Assembly: GCA_021793115.1 (NCBI GenBank)
Contig: JAJYTJ010000153.1
Coordinates: forward strand, 1 to 8,813
Source: Actinomycetes bacterium
Lineage (GTDB): Bacteria > Actinomycetota > Actinomycetes > Actinomycetales > Cellulomonadaceae
Direction: 5' to 3'
Length of the DNA stretch: 8,813 bases
Shown: positions 1 to 6,735 of the stretch, piece by piece
How the letters are laid out: every line of letters begins with the position of its first letter
How positions within the stretch are numbered: the stretch's first letter is position 1
Position numbers and translations under genes: made by a program
The notes under the pieces: model-generated
Database searches by the model: none
What the model was told of the DNA's origin: nothing
What the model saw: the letters and a program-made list of their open reading frames with translations, nothing else

Positions 1-1
1 A

Positions 2-547
2 GCGGCCGCGCTCGGCGCGCTGGTCACCCTTGCCGTGGCCGCCCGCCGCCTGCCGGTGGACGCCCGCCCGGCGCGCGTGCCCGCGCTCACCTCGCTCGCG
101 GTGCTCCTGGTCGCGACCGCCCTGGCGACCTGGCGCCTGCTCGGCGCATCGGGCGCGCCCGATGCGCTCGGTCGCACCGCCCCGCTGCTGCTGCTGGTGT
201 GCGCCGGGCTCCTCGCGGGCCTGCTCGTGCGCCGGCCCTGGCCGCCCGGGACCGCCGCCGCGCTGGCCGCCGGCGCCGCGACCTACGCGGTCCGGACGAC
301 GAACCCGACGGTGCGCGCGGCCTGGACGGCGGCGGCGGTCGGCGCGCTCGTCGTCGCGGTCACCGCCGTCGCGGGCGCCGCGGCGACACGGCGAGCACGC
401 CGGCGACCCTCCGGCACGGCCGCCCGCCCGCCCGCGGTCCCACGCGTCACGGCCGTCCGGTACGCCGCGAGCGCCGCCGTCGCGTGCGCGCTCGGCGTCG
501 CCGTGGCGATGGTCACGGCCGGTCCCGTGCTGGGGCTGGTCGCATGA
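2..547 (+). CDS. Polytopic membrane protein, 3' part only (start outside window)
   Basis: The reading frame is open from the window edge to TGA at 545-547, leaving 181 residues, so the true start lies upstream. The fragment is almost entirely hydrophobic. Likely membrane segments are at about residues 28-48, 60-77, 85-98, 107-130 and 154-181, with a partial one at the window edge. A basic Arg-rich loop lies at about 132-142, probably cytoplasmic. The stop overlaps the ATG of the permease gene (ATGA), so the two are translationally coupled and probably work together. I do not recognise the family. A component of the neighbouring ABC system, or an EccD-like type VII secretion membrane protein, are possibilities suggested only by hydrophobic pattern and context. 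Codon use (nearly all G/C at third positions) supports real coding. Confidence 0.75.
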   Translation, partial: AAALGALVTLAVAARRLPVDARPARVPALTSLAVLLVATALATWRLLGASGAPDALGRTAPLLLLVCAGLLAGLLVRRPWPPGTAAALAAGAATYAVRTTNPTVRAAWTAAAVGALVVAVTAVAGAAATRRARRRPSGTAARPPAVPRVTAVRYAASAAVACALGVAVAMVTAGPVLGLVA

Positions 548-3183
548 GCTGGCCGCGGCTGCTGGGCCGGCACCTGCGCCTGTCGGGCGCGCGGTGGGCG
601 GTGCTCGCGCTCGTCGTGGCGCTCACTTCGGCGCTGGCGATGGCCTGGCCACGCTGGCTGTCTGCCACGACCACGCACGAGCTGCGCGGCGACCTCGGCG
701 CCGCGTCGAAGTTCCTCGTTGACCCGTCCGTTGCCCTCGGCCCGGGCCACCGGTTCGATCTCATCCTCGGTGAGGACAGCCCGACTGCGGGAGCGGACGA
801 GGGCCCCCCGGCCGCGCCGCTGGCGGGCTTCCGCGCCAGTCTGCCCGAACCGCTACGCAGCACCCTCGGGGATGCTGCGACTTGGTCGATGTTCGGCCAG
901 GTGGCCGCTGACTCCCCGAGCGTTACGGACGTCGGCGCCATGTTCCTACAGCTCACCCTCGCGCCGCAGCTGATGGACCATGCCCGGTTGGTCGCTGGCC
1001 GGCTGCCACAACCCACTGCTGCGTCCGCGGCGGCGGCGTCCCCAACGACCATCACGGTCGTGGAGATCGCGATGTCCTCCGAGACGGCCCGAGCGATGGA
1101 GTGGTCGCTCGGGGAGTCGCGCCGCGTGTCCGGCCATGGCTCCGGTGCCGAGCTCGCTCTCCGCCTTGTCGGCCTTTTCGATCCCGATGACCCCACCTCC
1201 AGCTTCTGGCAGAACGCAAGCCAACTGCTGCACGTGAGCTGGACCCAGGACGTCCGCATCGGCTCCATCGCCACGGGGCGTGCCCTCGTCGCAGAGGGCA
1301 GCTTGTCCCGGTCAGCGCAGCCATCGGAGTCCCGCGTGTGGTTCCCGCTGCTCACCGATCGCCTGGATGCGGCCACGGCGCCACGGCTCGCCGACCAGCT
1401 GCGCACCGACCTGGCCGCCGTCCCTCTCGATCGCAGCGCCGCAACCGGCACGGTCCAGTTCGCCACGGAGGCGCCGGACCACATCGCGGCGGTTCTGGCC
1501 CGCGCGAGGGCCGCGGGCTCCGTGCTCTCGCTGGCGGTGGCCGCGCCGGCCGGCGTGCTGCTGGCGCTGCTCGCGCTCGCCGCGCAGGTGGTCGTCGGGC
1601 CGCGGCGCGGCGCCCACCTGCTCACGGCGCTGCGCGGGGGCTCGCTGCACCAGCACCGGATGCTGCTCGGCACCGAGGCCGCGCTGGTGTGCCTGCCGGC
1701 CGCCGCGATCGGCGCGCTGGCCGCCGCGGCCCTTGTGCCCGCGCACGTCAACCCGTGGTGGTGGGCCGCCCCCGCGGCGCTGGGCCTGGTGCCGGTGCTG
1801 ACGATGGCCACAGCCTCGCCCGTGCCGCGGGTGCCCCGCGTCCCGCGGGTCGCGGTCGAGGCGGCGGTGCTGGTGCTGGCCGCCGCGGCGGTGGTCGAGC
1901 TCGCGGTGCGCGGCATCGACGGCTCGGCCGGCACGGACGCCCTCGCGGCGGTGGCGCCGCTGCTGCTCGCACTGCTCACGGCCCTGGCCTGCGCCCGCGT
2001 CGTGCCGCTCGTCGTGCGCCCGCTCGCCGCACGGCTGCGGCGGCGCGACGACCTGGTCACGCCGCTCGGTGCTGTGCTGAGCGCCCGTCGCCCCGCGCCG
2101 ATGACGGCGACGATCGCGATGGTCGCCGGCACGGCCGTCGCGCTGCTCGGCGTGCTGGTCACGGCCACGCTCGACACCGGCCGGGTCACGGCCGCCGCCA
2201 CCGGCGTCGGGGCGGACGTCCGGGTGAACGGCGCGCTCGACGACGCGCTCGTCGCCAAGGTCCGAGATGTCCCCGGGGTTTCTCGGGTCGCGCCGGTGAT
2301 CAGCAGCAACGCGATCTACCTGCAGGTGGACGGCCGCCGGGTCGCGGCCGAGCTCTTCATCGCCGACGCCGGGCTCACCGCGGTCCAGGCGGCGGTGCCC
2401 GGCCACCTGGCGGTCCCCCCGGTCGGCACGGTCCTGGTGTCGAGCGCGCTGGGCGTGCCGGCCGGTGCCACGGGCGCCGAGATCGCCACCGACCCGGCCA
2501 CACCGGTGACGGTCGAGACCGCGGGCGGCACGCCGCCGGGCCTGACCACCGCGCGCGCGTGGGTGCTCGTCGACGCGCGAACCGTGGCGGCGGCCCACCT
2601 GCGGAACCAGCCGGACAGCGCCTACCTCGCCCTGGACCCCACCGCCGACCCGGTCGCCGTGGCCGCCGCCGTCCGGCAGGCCGTGGGGCCGGACCTCACG
2701 GTCACCACCGCACGCGAACGCCTCGACGCCCTGCGGTCGGCGCCCACGGCGCGCGCGCTGAGCCTGGGGATCCTCCTCGTCGTGGCCGCCGGGCTCCTGG
2801 CCGCCGCACTCGCCGTGGCCCTCGCCCTGTCGGCCCGTTCGGCGCCCCGCACGCGGCTGGTGGCCGTGCTGCGCACCATGGGCCTGCCACCCCGTGCGGA
2901 GCTGCGCCTGGTGCTGTGGGAGGCGGCACCGGGCGTCGCCGCCGGCGTGCTGGCCGGCGTGGGGCTCGGCTTCGGCCTGGCCCGGCTGCTGCTGGCGTGC
3001 GTGGACCTGCGGCCCTTCACGGGCGGCGCCGCCCAGCCGCACCTGACGGTCGACCCGCTGTCCGTCGCGGCGGCGGTCGCCGTCGTCGTCGTGGTCGCCG
3101 CCGCGGCCGTCGTCGTCTCGGCGTGGGCGGCCGCGCGCCGCAGCGCCGCCGTCGTCCTGCGAGCCGGGGAGGACCGGACGTGA
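544..3183 (+). CDS. FtsX/MacB-type ABC transporter permease, 10 TM, 879 aa
   Basis: This is the membrane subunit of an ABC system in the FtsX/MacB superfamily, in which cytoplasmic ATPases drive mechanical or export work across the membrane. The layout is one TM (about 17-35), a large extracytoplasmic domain (about 40-320), and six TM segments (about 325-352, 374-398, 405-424, 436-457, 466-490, 520-543). A second extracytoplasmic domain follows (about 544-737), then three TM segments (738-765, 789-815, 838-862). This is the duplicated 10-TM form of the family. Residues 427-436 are a small VPR tripeptide repeat between TM4 and TM5. The ATG at 544 was chosen because it overlaps the upstream stop and begins a typical short cytoplasmic lead plus TM1; longer in-frame readings would run back through the upstream gene. 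The stop overlaps the next gene's GTG. The first extracytoplasmic domain has unusual codon use (see findings). The substrate cannot be read from the sequence. Confidence 0.93.
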   Translation: MSWPRLLGRHLRLSGARWAVLALVVALTSALAMAWPRWLSATTTHELRGDLGAASKFLVDPSVALGPGHRFDLILGEDSPTAGADEGPPAAPLAGFRASLPEPLRSTLGDAATWSMFGQVAADSPSVTDVGAMFLQLTLAPQLMDHARLVAGRLPQPTAASAAAASPTTITVVEIAMSSETARAMEWSLGESRRVSGHGSGAELALRLVGLFDPDDPTSSFWQNASQLLHVSWTQDVRIGSIATGRALVAEGSLSRSAQPSESRVWFPLLTDRLDAATAPRLADQLRTDLAAVPLDRSAATGTVQFATEAPDHIAAVLARARAAGSVLSLAVAAPAGVLLALLALAAQVVVGPRRGAHLLTALRGGSLHQHRMLLGTEAALVCLPAAAIGALAAAALVPAHVNPWWWAAPAALGLVPVLTMATASPVPRVPRVPRVAVEAAVLVLAAAAVVELAVRGIDGSAGTDALAAVAPLLLALLTALACARVVPLVVRPLAARLRRRDDLVTPLGAVLSARRPAPMTATIAMVAGTAVALLGVLVTATLDTGRVTAAATGVGADVRVNGALDDALVAKVRDVPGVSRVAPVISSNAIYLQVDGRRVAAELFIADAGLTAVQAAVPGHLAVPPVGTVLVSSALGVPAGATGAEIATDPATPVTVETAGGTPPGLTTARAWVLVDARTVAAAHLRNQPDSAYLALDPTADPVAVAAAVRQAVGPDLTVTTARERLDALRSAPTARALSLGILLVVAAGLLAAALAVALALSARSAPRTRLVAVLRTMGLPPRAELRLVLWEAAPGVAAGVLAGVGLGFGLARLLLACVDLRPFTGGAAQPHLTVDPLSVAAAVAVVVVVAAAAVVVSAWAAARRSAAVVLRAGEDRT
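3166..3173 (+). promoter_or_regulatory. Ribosome binding site for first ATPase
   Basis: GGGGAGGA lies inside the last codons of the permease gene, 6 nt before the GTG at 3180. It is the strongest Shine-Dalgarno in the operon and fixes the GTG start that overlaps the permease stop. Confidence 0.75.
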
Positions 3184-4073
3184 TCGTGTGCGAGGACCTC
3201 TGGCGCGTCTACCGCGGCCAGGGCGTCGAGGTGCAGGCGCTGCAGGGCCTGTCCCTGCGGATCGACGAGGGCGAGCTCGTCGCGGTCGTCGGCGCCTCGG
3301 GCTCCGGCAAGTCGACGCTGCTGGCCATCCTCGGCGCGCAGGACGTGCCGAGTGCCGGCTACGCCCGGGTGGCCGGTCGCGACCTCGGCGCGCTGGACCA
3401 CCGCAGCCGGGCCGCGTACCGGCGCGAGGTGGTCGGCTTCGTCTGGCAGCAGACCGGCGAGAACCTGCTGCCCTACCTCTCGGCTGCCGAGAACGTCGCG
3501 CTGCCCATGCTGCTGGCGGGGCGGCGGGACCGCACCCGCCGCGCGCTGGAGCTGCTCGACCTCCTCGAGGTCGCGGACCTCGCCGACCGCCGGCCCGACG
3601 AGATGTCCGGCGGCCAGCAGCAGCGGGTCGCGATCGCGATCGCCCTGGCCAACGCCCCGAAGGTGCTCCTGGCCGACGAGCCGACCGGCCAGCTCGACGA
3701 GGCCACCTCGGCCGAGGTGTTCGAGGCCATCCGCGGCGTCAACCGCGAGCTGGGCGTCACCACGGTGGTCGTCACGCACGACCGCGCGGTGAGCGACCAC
3801 GTCAGCCGCACGGTGCAGATCCGTGACGGCCGCGTGGCGACCGAGGTCCACCGCGGCAGCGAGCACCACCTCGCGCAGGAGTTCACCGTCATCGACCGGG
3901 TGGGCCGCCTGCAGCTGCCGGGCGACTACGTCGAGCGGCTGCACCTGGTGGACCGGGTGCGCCTCACGCTGGAGACCGACCACGTCGAGGTGCACCCCGG
4001 CGCGGGCACGGAAGCCGGGCAGGACGAGACCGAGCCGCGGCGCGGCACGCCGGAACGGGGCGACGACGCGTGA
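3180..4073 (+). CDS. MacB/LolD-like ABC ATPase with C-terminal AbrB-like extension, 297 aa
   Basis: This nucleotide-binding subunit is likely paired with the upstream FtsX-type permease. All ATPase motifs are present: Walker A GASGSGKST (38-46), Q-loop Q90 or Q91 in FVWQQ, signature MSGGQQQR (S143), Walker B VLLADEP (D166, catalytic E167) and the switch histidine H200. The Q-loop and signature style is that of MacB/LolD ATPases. A typical family member ends near residue 225, but this one runs on for about 70 residues. Residues about 234-273 read as an AbrB/SpoVT-type hairpin: the motif VIDRVGRLQLP, then a short helix, then strand-like RVRLTLE and HVEVHP. A polar, probably disordered tail follows. 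The GTG start overlaps the permease TGA and has a strong RBS 6 nt upstream. The stop overlaps the next ATPase start (GTGA). The ATPase call is firm; the AbrB-like tail is a by-eye motif match. Confidence 0.94.
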   Translation: MIVCEDLWRVYRGQGVEVQALQGLSLRIDEGELVAVVGASGSGKSTLLAILGAQDVPSAGYARVAGRDLGALDHRSRAAYRREVVGFVWQQTGENLLPYLSAAENVALPMLLAGRRDRTRRALELLDLLEVADLADRRPDEMSGGQQQRVAIAIALANAPKVLLADEPTGQLDEATSAEVFEAIRGVNRELGVTTVVVTHDRAVSDHVSRTVQIRDGRVATEVHRGSEHHLAQEFTVIDRVGRLQLPGDYVERLHLVDRVRLTLETDHVEVHPGAGTEAGQDETEPRRGTPERGDDA

Positions 4074-4765
4074 GCGCCGCGCTGGAGGCGATCGACGTCT
4101 CGCGCACGTTCCCGGCCCCCGGCGGCCCGGTGCACGCGGTGGCGCACGCGTCGTTCACCGTCGCGGCCGGGGAGCTCGTCGCGGTCCGCGGCCGCTCCGG
4201 CTCGGGCAAGACGACCCTGCTCAACCTCATGGGCGGGCTCGACCGCCCGACGACCGGCCGCGTCCTCGTCGACGGCGTGGACCCCGCCGCGCTCGACGAG
4301 CAGGCCCTCATGCGCCTGCGCCGCGAGCGCGTCGCGTTCGTCTTCCAGTCGTTCGGCCTGGTGGCCGAGCTCACCGCGGAGGAGAACGTCGAGGTGCCGC
4401 TGCGGCTGCTCCGCGTGCCGGCCGACGAGCGCGCGGACCGCGTCGCCGCCGCGCTGCGGGACGTCGGCCTGTCCTCGCACGCCCGGCACACCCCGGGTCA
4501 GCTGTCGGGCGGTCAGCAGCAGCGCGTCGGCGTCGCCCGCGCCGTCGTCGCCGGGCCCGCCGTGCTCCTGGCCGACGAACCGACCGGGCAGCTGGACTCC
4601 ACCACCGGGCTGGAGATCATGGCGCTCCTCCAGCGCCTCGCGCACGAGCGCGGCATGGCCGCCGTGGTCGCCACGCACGACCCGCTGCTGCTGCGCGACG
4701 CCGACCGCGTCCTGGAGATGCACGACGGCCGGCTGAACGCGCGGATCGCGCTAGGAGACTGCTGA
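4070..4765 (+). CDS. Second MacB/LolD-like ABC ATPase, C-terminal tail replaced by IS insertion, 231 aa
   Basis: This is the second ATP-binding subunit of the same operon. Motifs are Walker A GRSGSGKTT (41-49), Q-loop Q93 in FVFQSFG, signature LSGGQQQR (S146), Walker B VLLADEP (D169, E170) and switch H203. The Q-loop and signature place it in the MacB/LolD group. The start is a GTG overlapping the previous stop, preceded by GGGG at 4057-4060. The last three residues (GDC, 229-231) and the TGA stop come from the left end of the IS, which begins at 4755. The pre-insertion gene read L228 then EDRRQSP and stopped at TAG 6582-6584, giving 235 aa. Because the change lies after the ATPase core, the protein is probably still functional. 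It could form a heterodimer with the first ATPase, but separate homodimers sharing the permease are also possible. Confidence 0.93.
   Translation: MSAALEAIDVSRTFPAPGGPVHAVAHASFTVAAGELVAVRGRSGSGKTTLLNLMGGLDRPTTGRVLVDGVDPAALDEQALMRLRRERVAFVFQSFGLVAELTAEENVEVPLRLLRVPADERADRVAAALRDVGLSSHARHTPGQLSGGQQQRVGVARAVVAGPAVLLADEPTGQLDSTTGLEIMALLQRLAHERGMAAVVATHDPLLLRDADRVLEMHDGRLNARIALGDC
4751..4754. repeat. Left copy of CTAG target duplication
   Basis: CTAG sits directly outside the left inverted repeat and is matched by CTAG at 6558-6561. Collapsing the two copies restores the ATPase frame, which supports a 4-bp duplication. CTAG is its own reverse complement, so it could alternatively be counted as part of the inverted repeats. 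Confidence 0.8.
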
Positions 4766-4769
4766 ACAA
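4755..4769 (+). repeat. IS left terminal inverted repeat
   Basis: GAGACTGCTGAACAA is identical to the reverse complement of 6543-6557. The match breaks at the next base (G here, T on the other side). The in-frame TGA within it (4763-4765) terminates the second ATPase. Confidence 0.92.
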
Positions 4770-4935
4770 GGCGCCTGTCGCCGATGCCGGTGGTGGCTGG
4801 GGCGTGTGGCCGGGCGCGGTGGCGGCCTGCCTGTGGGCGGTGATGGTGGCGTCTGGGGTCGTGGGCTGCCGCTTGCGGCGGCTCGGGTGGGCTTGCGGGG
4901 CGTTGTGGTGCGAGTCCGGGAGGGCACACCAGTCC

Positions 4936-6525
4936 TCAGACCGTGGCCCAGCCGGTCGGTAGGGGCGTCAGTCCCAGCCGTAGCAGGGTGCGCAGGTTGA
5001 TCGAGGCTGCTCGCAGGGTCCACCAGGTGTCGTTCTTGTCCACACCTCGGTAGGGGACCCGGCGGGCGCCTCTGGTGAGCCAGGCGATGGAGCGTTCGAC
5101 CATGGGCCGGTGGCGGCGGTAGTCGGCCTGGAACTGTGGGTCGCGGGCTCGGGCGCGGTGCTCGCGGCGGATCTCGTCGTGGGCGTCGATGACGAGCTTG
5201 CGTCCCCGGGCCGAGGTCGTGCACCGGGCCCGCAGGGGGCAGGTGGCGCAGATGGCGCCGAACGTGGCCCGCCCGACGGCGCTGATCGATCGCATGGCAC
5301 CGTTCGGGCAGGTCGCGGTGCGGGCGGTGTGGTCGACGGTGAAGTCGTCGATGGTGAACCCGCCGACAACGGGTCGCTGGATCGGCATCGGCTTGATCAC
5401 CGCGACTCGTCCGGCGGCCGCAACCGCGGCCAGTAGCTCCCCGGATCCGTAGGCGGAGTCGGCCAGGACCTGGATGTCAGCCTCACCGGTGATGGTGGTG
5501 TCGGCCGCCAGGAGCTCGATCCCGCGGGCAGCGTCAGAGTTCTGGGCGCCGGCCGCCATCGTCAGGGTGGCAGCGGTGACCAAGCCGGTGTCGGGCTCGA
5601 CGACCACGTGGGCCTTGAACCCGTCCTGCTTCTTCTCCCGCGACTTGTGCGCATGGCGGGCCTGCGGGTCCACGGTCGAGATCACCCGCTCCGGTGCGAC
5701 CTTGCGGGCGATGCGCCAACGACCGTCAGTGCCATCCGAGCCCTCGGCCGGTTCGACGTCCTGCCCGGCAACCAGGGCGAGCAACGCGACCGCCTCGGAC
5801 TGCTTGGCGTCCAGCTCCACACCGGCCAGCTGGTCCAGGACCGTCAAGGCGTCACTGACCAGGGCCGAGACCAGCAGGTCACGGGCAACCGGGTCGTCCC
5901 AGGCGATGTCCGGCTTGGCGCCCGTGGGGTAGTCGTGCCCGCTCAGACCCGCGACCATCGGTCCGGCGGCCGGGACCATCGCACCGACCCGGCGGATCTG
6001 GGCGATCAGCTGGGTCACGGTGTCCTGACGGGCGACCGCATCATCAAGGATCGTGGAGTCCAGGGCCCGCCGCTTCTTACCGGCCAGCACCCCGGTGGCA
6101 GAGATGACCTCGCTGACCATCTCGAAGACCCGGTGCGGACGGGCGCTGGCCGCGATCCGACGCCGCCAGTACGTCAACGCCGACGCGTGGAACCCCGTCT
6201 CGGTGACCGCGAACCCGCACGCCGCCTTCCACCGCAGGTCGAACGTGACCGCCTCAGCGGTCTGCCGGTCAGACAACCCGTGCAACGCCTGCAGCACCAT
6301 CACCGAGGCGATCACATCGGCCGGGATCGAGGGACGACCACGACCAGAGGGGAACAGGTCCGCGAACGCCTCATCAGGGAACAACCGCTGGCGGTGCTCG
6401 GCCAAGAACGCGAACACCGACCCCAGCGGGAGCAGATGGCCCGCCAGGGACTCCGCATCCCCGAACTCCCGCTGCCCATCATCCCGACCCTGCACCCACC
6501 AAGGATCCCAGCCAGCCCCCCGCAC
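4936..6525 (-). CDS. IS1182-family DDE transposase, 529 aa
   Basis: This enzyme catalyses cut and strand-transfer steps for the surrounding IS. The N-terminal part (about 30-130) resembles the DUF772-type region, with the signature RGRPSIPADVIASVMVLQ and the FDLRWKAACG segment. Candidate catalytic acids are D156 (ALDSTIL), D356 (VLADSAYG) and E477 (VERSIAWL). The middle contains a DPQAR...KSREKKQDGFKAHV block (about 286-307) typical of this family. C406, C426, C429 and C435 form a Cys-rich knuckle between D356 and E477, possibly zinc-binding. The C-terminus (residues 485-515) keeps the YRG..K..T.....A...NL pattern. The start is a GTG at 6525-6523, about 18 nt inside the right inverted repeat, with only a weak GAGG upstream. 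A GTG ten codons later is an alternative. The family length is complete and no frameshift is seen. Confidence 0.94.
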   Translation of the reverse strand: MRGAGWDPWWVQGRDDGQREFGDAESLAGHLLPLGSVFAFLAEHRQRLFPDEAFADLFPSGRGRPSIPADVIASVMVLQALHGLSDRQTAEAVTFDLRWKAACGFAVTETGFHASALTYWRRRIAASARPHRVFEMVSEVISATGVLAGKKRRALDSTILDDAVARQDTVTQLIAQIRRVGAMVPAAGPMVAGLSGHDYPTGAKPDIAWDDPVARDLLVSALVSDALTVLDQLAGVELDAKQSEAVALLALVAGQDVEPAEGSDGTDGRWRIARKVAPERVISTVDPQARHAHKSREKKQDGFKAHVVVEPDTGLVTAATLTMAAGAQNSDAARGIELLAADTTITGEADIQVLADSAYGSGELLAAVAAAGRVAVIKPMPIQRPVVGGFTIDDFTVDHTARTATCPNGAMRSISAVGRATFGAICATCPLRARCTTSARGRKLVIDAHDEIRREHRARARDPQFQADYRRHRPMVERSIAWLTRGARRVPYRGVDKNDTWWTLRAASINLRTLLRLGLTPLPTGWATV

Positions 6526-6542
6526 ACGCCTCGGACACGCGA

Positions 6543-6557
6543 TTGTTCAGCAGTCTC
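6543..6557 (-). repeat. IS right terminal inverted repeat
   Basis: TTGTTCAGCAGTCTC is the exact reverse complement of 4755-4769. It lies just upstream of the transposase GTG, so the transposase promoter is probably within or next to this end. Confidence 0.92.
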
Positions 6558-6561
6558 CTAG
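6558..6561. repeat. Right copy of CTAG target duplication
   Basis: CTAG borders the right inverted repeat and matches 4751-4754. The last base begins the codon GAG of the displaced native ATPase tail. Confidence 0.8.
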
Positions 6562-6584
6562 AGGACCGGCGCCAGAGCCCGTAG
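6558..6584 (+). pseudogene. Displaced native 3' end of the second ATPase gene
   Basis: When 4754 is joined to 6562 (one CTAG copy kept), the ATPase frame continues as L-EDRRQSP and stops at TAG 6582-6584. This short orphan segment is the original C-terminal coding tail cut off by the IS. It has no start of its own and is not expected to be translated separately. The restored length of 235 aa is normal for MacB/LolD-type ATPases, which supports this reconstruction. Confidence 0.8.
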
Positions 6585-6735
6585 GACGAGTGCGAACAGG
6601 CACGCCCCGCCGCGACCAGTCCGAGGAAGCGCCTGGCCGACGGTGCGGTCACGACGGAGGTCCGCGCACGCCGCCACATCAGTTCGCCCAGGGCCTCGAG
6701 GGCAACGTGCTCCCCGTCGTCTTCCTAGGAAGGGG
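6585..6735. other. Convergent intergenic region with no supported gene
   Basis: Before the IS insertion this 151-bp stretch separated two convergent genes, the ATPase (plus) and the AlbA_2 protein (minus). A minus-strand frame is open across it, but it has no start near a ribosome site and continues only as antisense of the ATPase. I see no T-tract terminator. A perfect 12-bp palindrome sits at its right end. Confidence 0.6.
6721..6732. repeat. Perfect 12-bp palindrome after the AlbA_2 gene stop
   Basis: CTTCCTAGGAAG is a perfect palindrome with no spacer, 3 bp beyond the minus-strand stop (6736-6738). With no loop and no U-tract it is a poor intrinsic terminator. It contains a second rare CTAG. 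It may be a protein-binding site or chance. Confidence 0.5.

Larger units (their letters stand above)
4755..6557 (-). mobile_element. IS1182-family insertion sequence, 1803 bp, apparently intact
   Basis: The element is bounded by 15-bp perfect inverted repeats (GAGACTGCTGAACAA) and flanked by CTAG on both sides. It carries one complete transposase on the minus strand, reading from right to left. Length and the single long DDE transposase fit the IS1182 family, some members of which are known to insert at short palindromic targets. About 166 bp between the left repeat and the transposase stop (4770-4935) hold no gene that I can support. The left end supplies a stop codon to the interrupted ATPase gene. 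The lack of any frameshift and the perfect ends suggest a recent insertion, possibly still mobile. Confidence 0.93.

Noticed and set aside
199..543. Extension of the permease frame upstream of 544
   Set aside because: The extension is Arg/Gly-rich without membrane or domain character and overlaps the well-coded upstream membrane gene. ATG 544 in the ATGA overlap is a better start.
513..2309. Long open frame (598 codons) on the minus strand opposite the permease gene
   Set aside because: It is low-complexity Ser/Thr/Ala/Arg-rich translation with no domain, and it lies antisense to a clear FtsX permease. This is a typical GC-rich shadow frame.
1338..3179. In-frame extension of the first ATPase far upstream
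   Set aside because: The upstream part is Arg/Gly/Ala-rich shadow sequence of the permease. The ATPase begins at GTG 3180 with a strong ribosome site.
4770..4935. Possible accessory gene or passenger in the left part of the IS
   Set aside because: Only Gly/Trp/Val-rich shadow frames exist, and the stretch is best explained as the non-coding IS end after the transposase stop.
6479..6679. Short minus-strand frame spanning the IS right end and the flank
   Set aside because: It crosses the IS boundary, and in the reconstructed pre-insertion sequence it continues only as antisense of the ATPase. I see no domain and no ribosome site.
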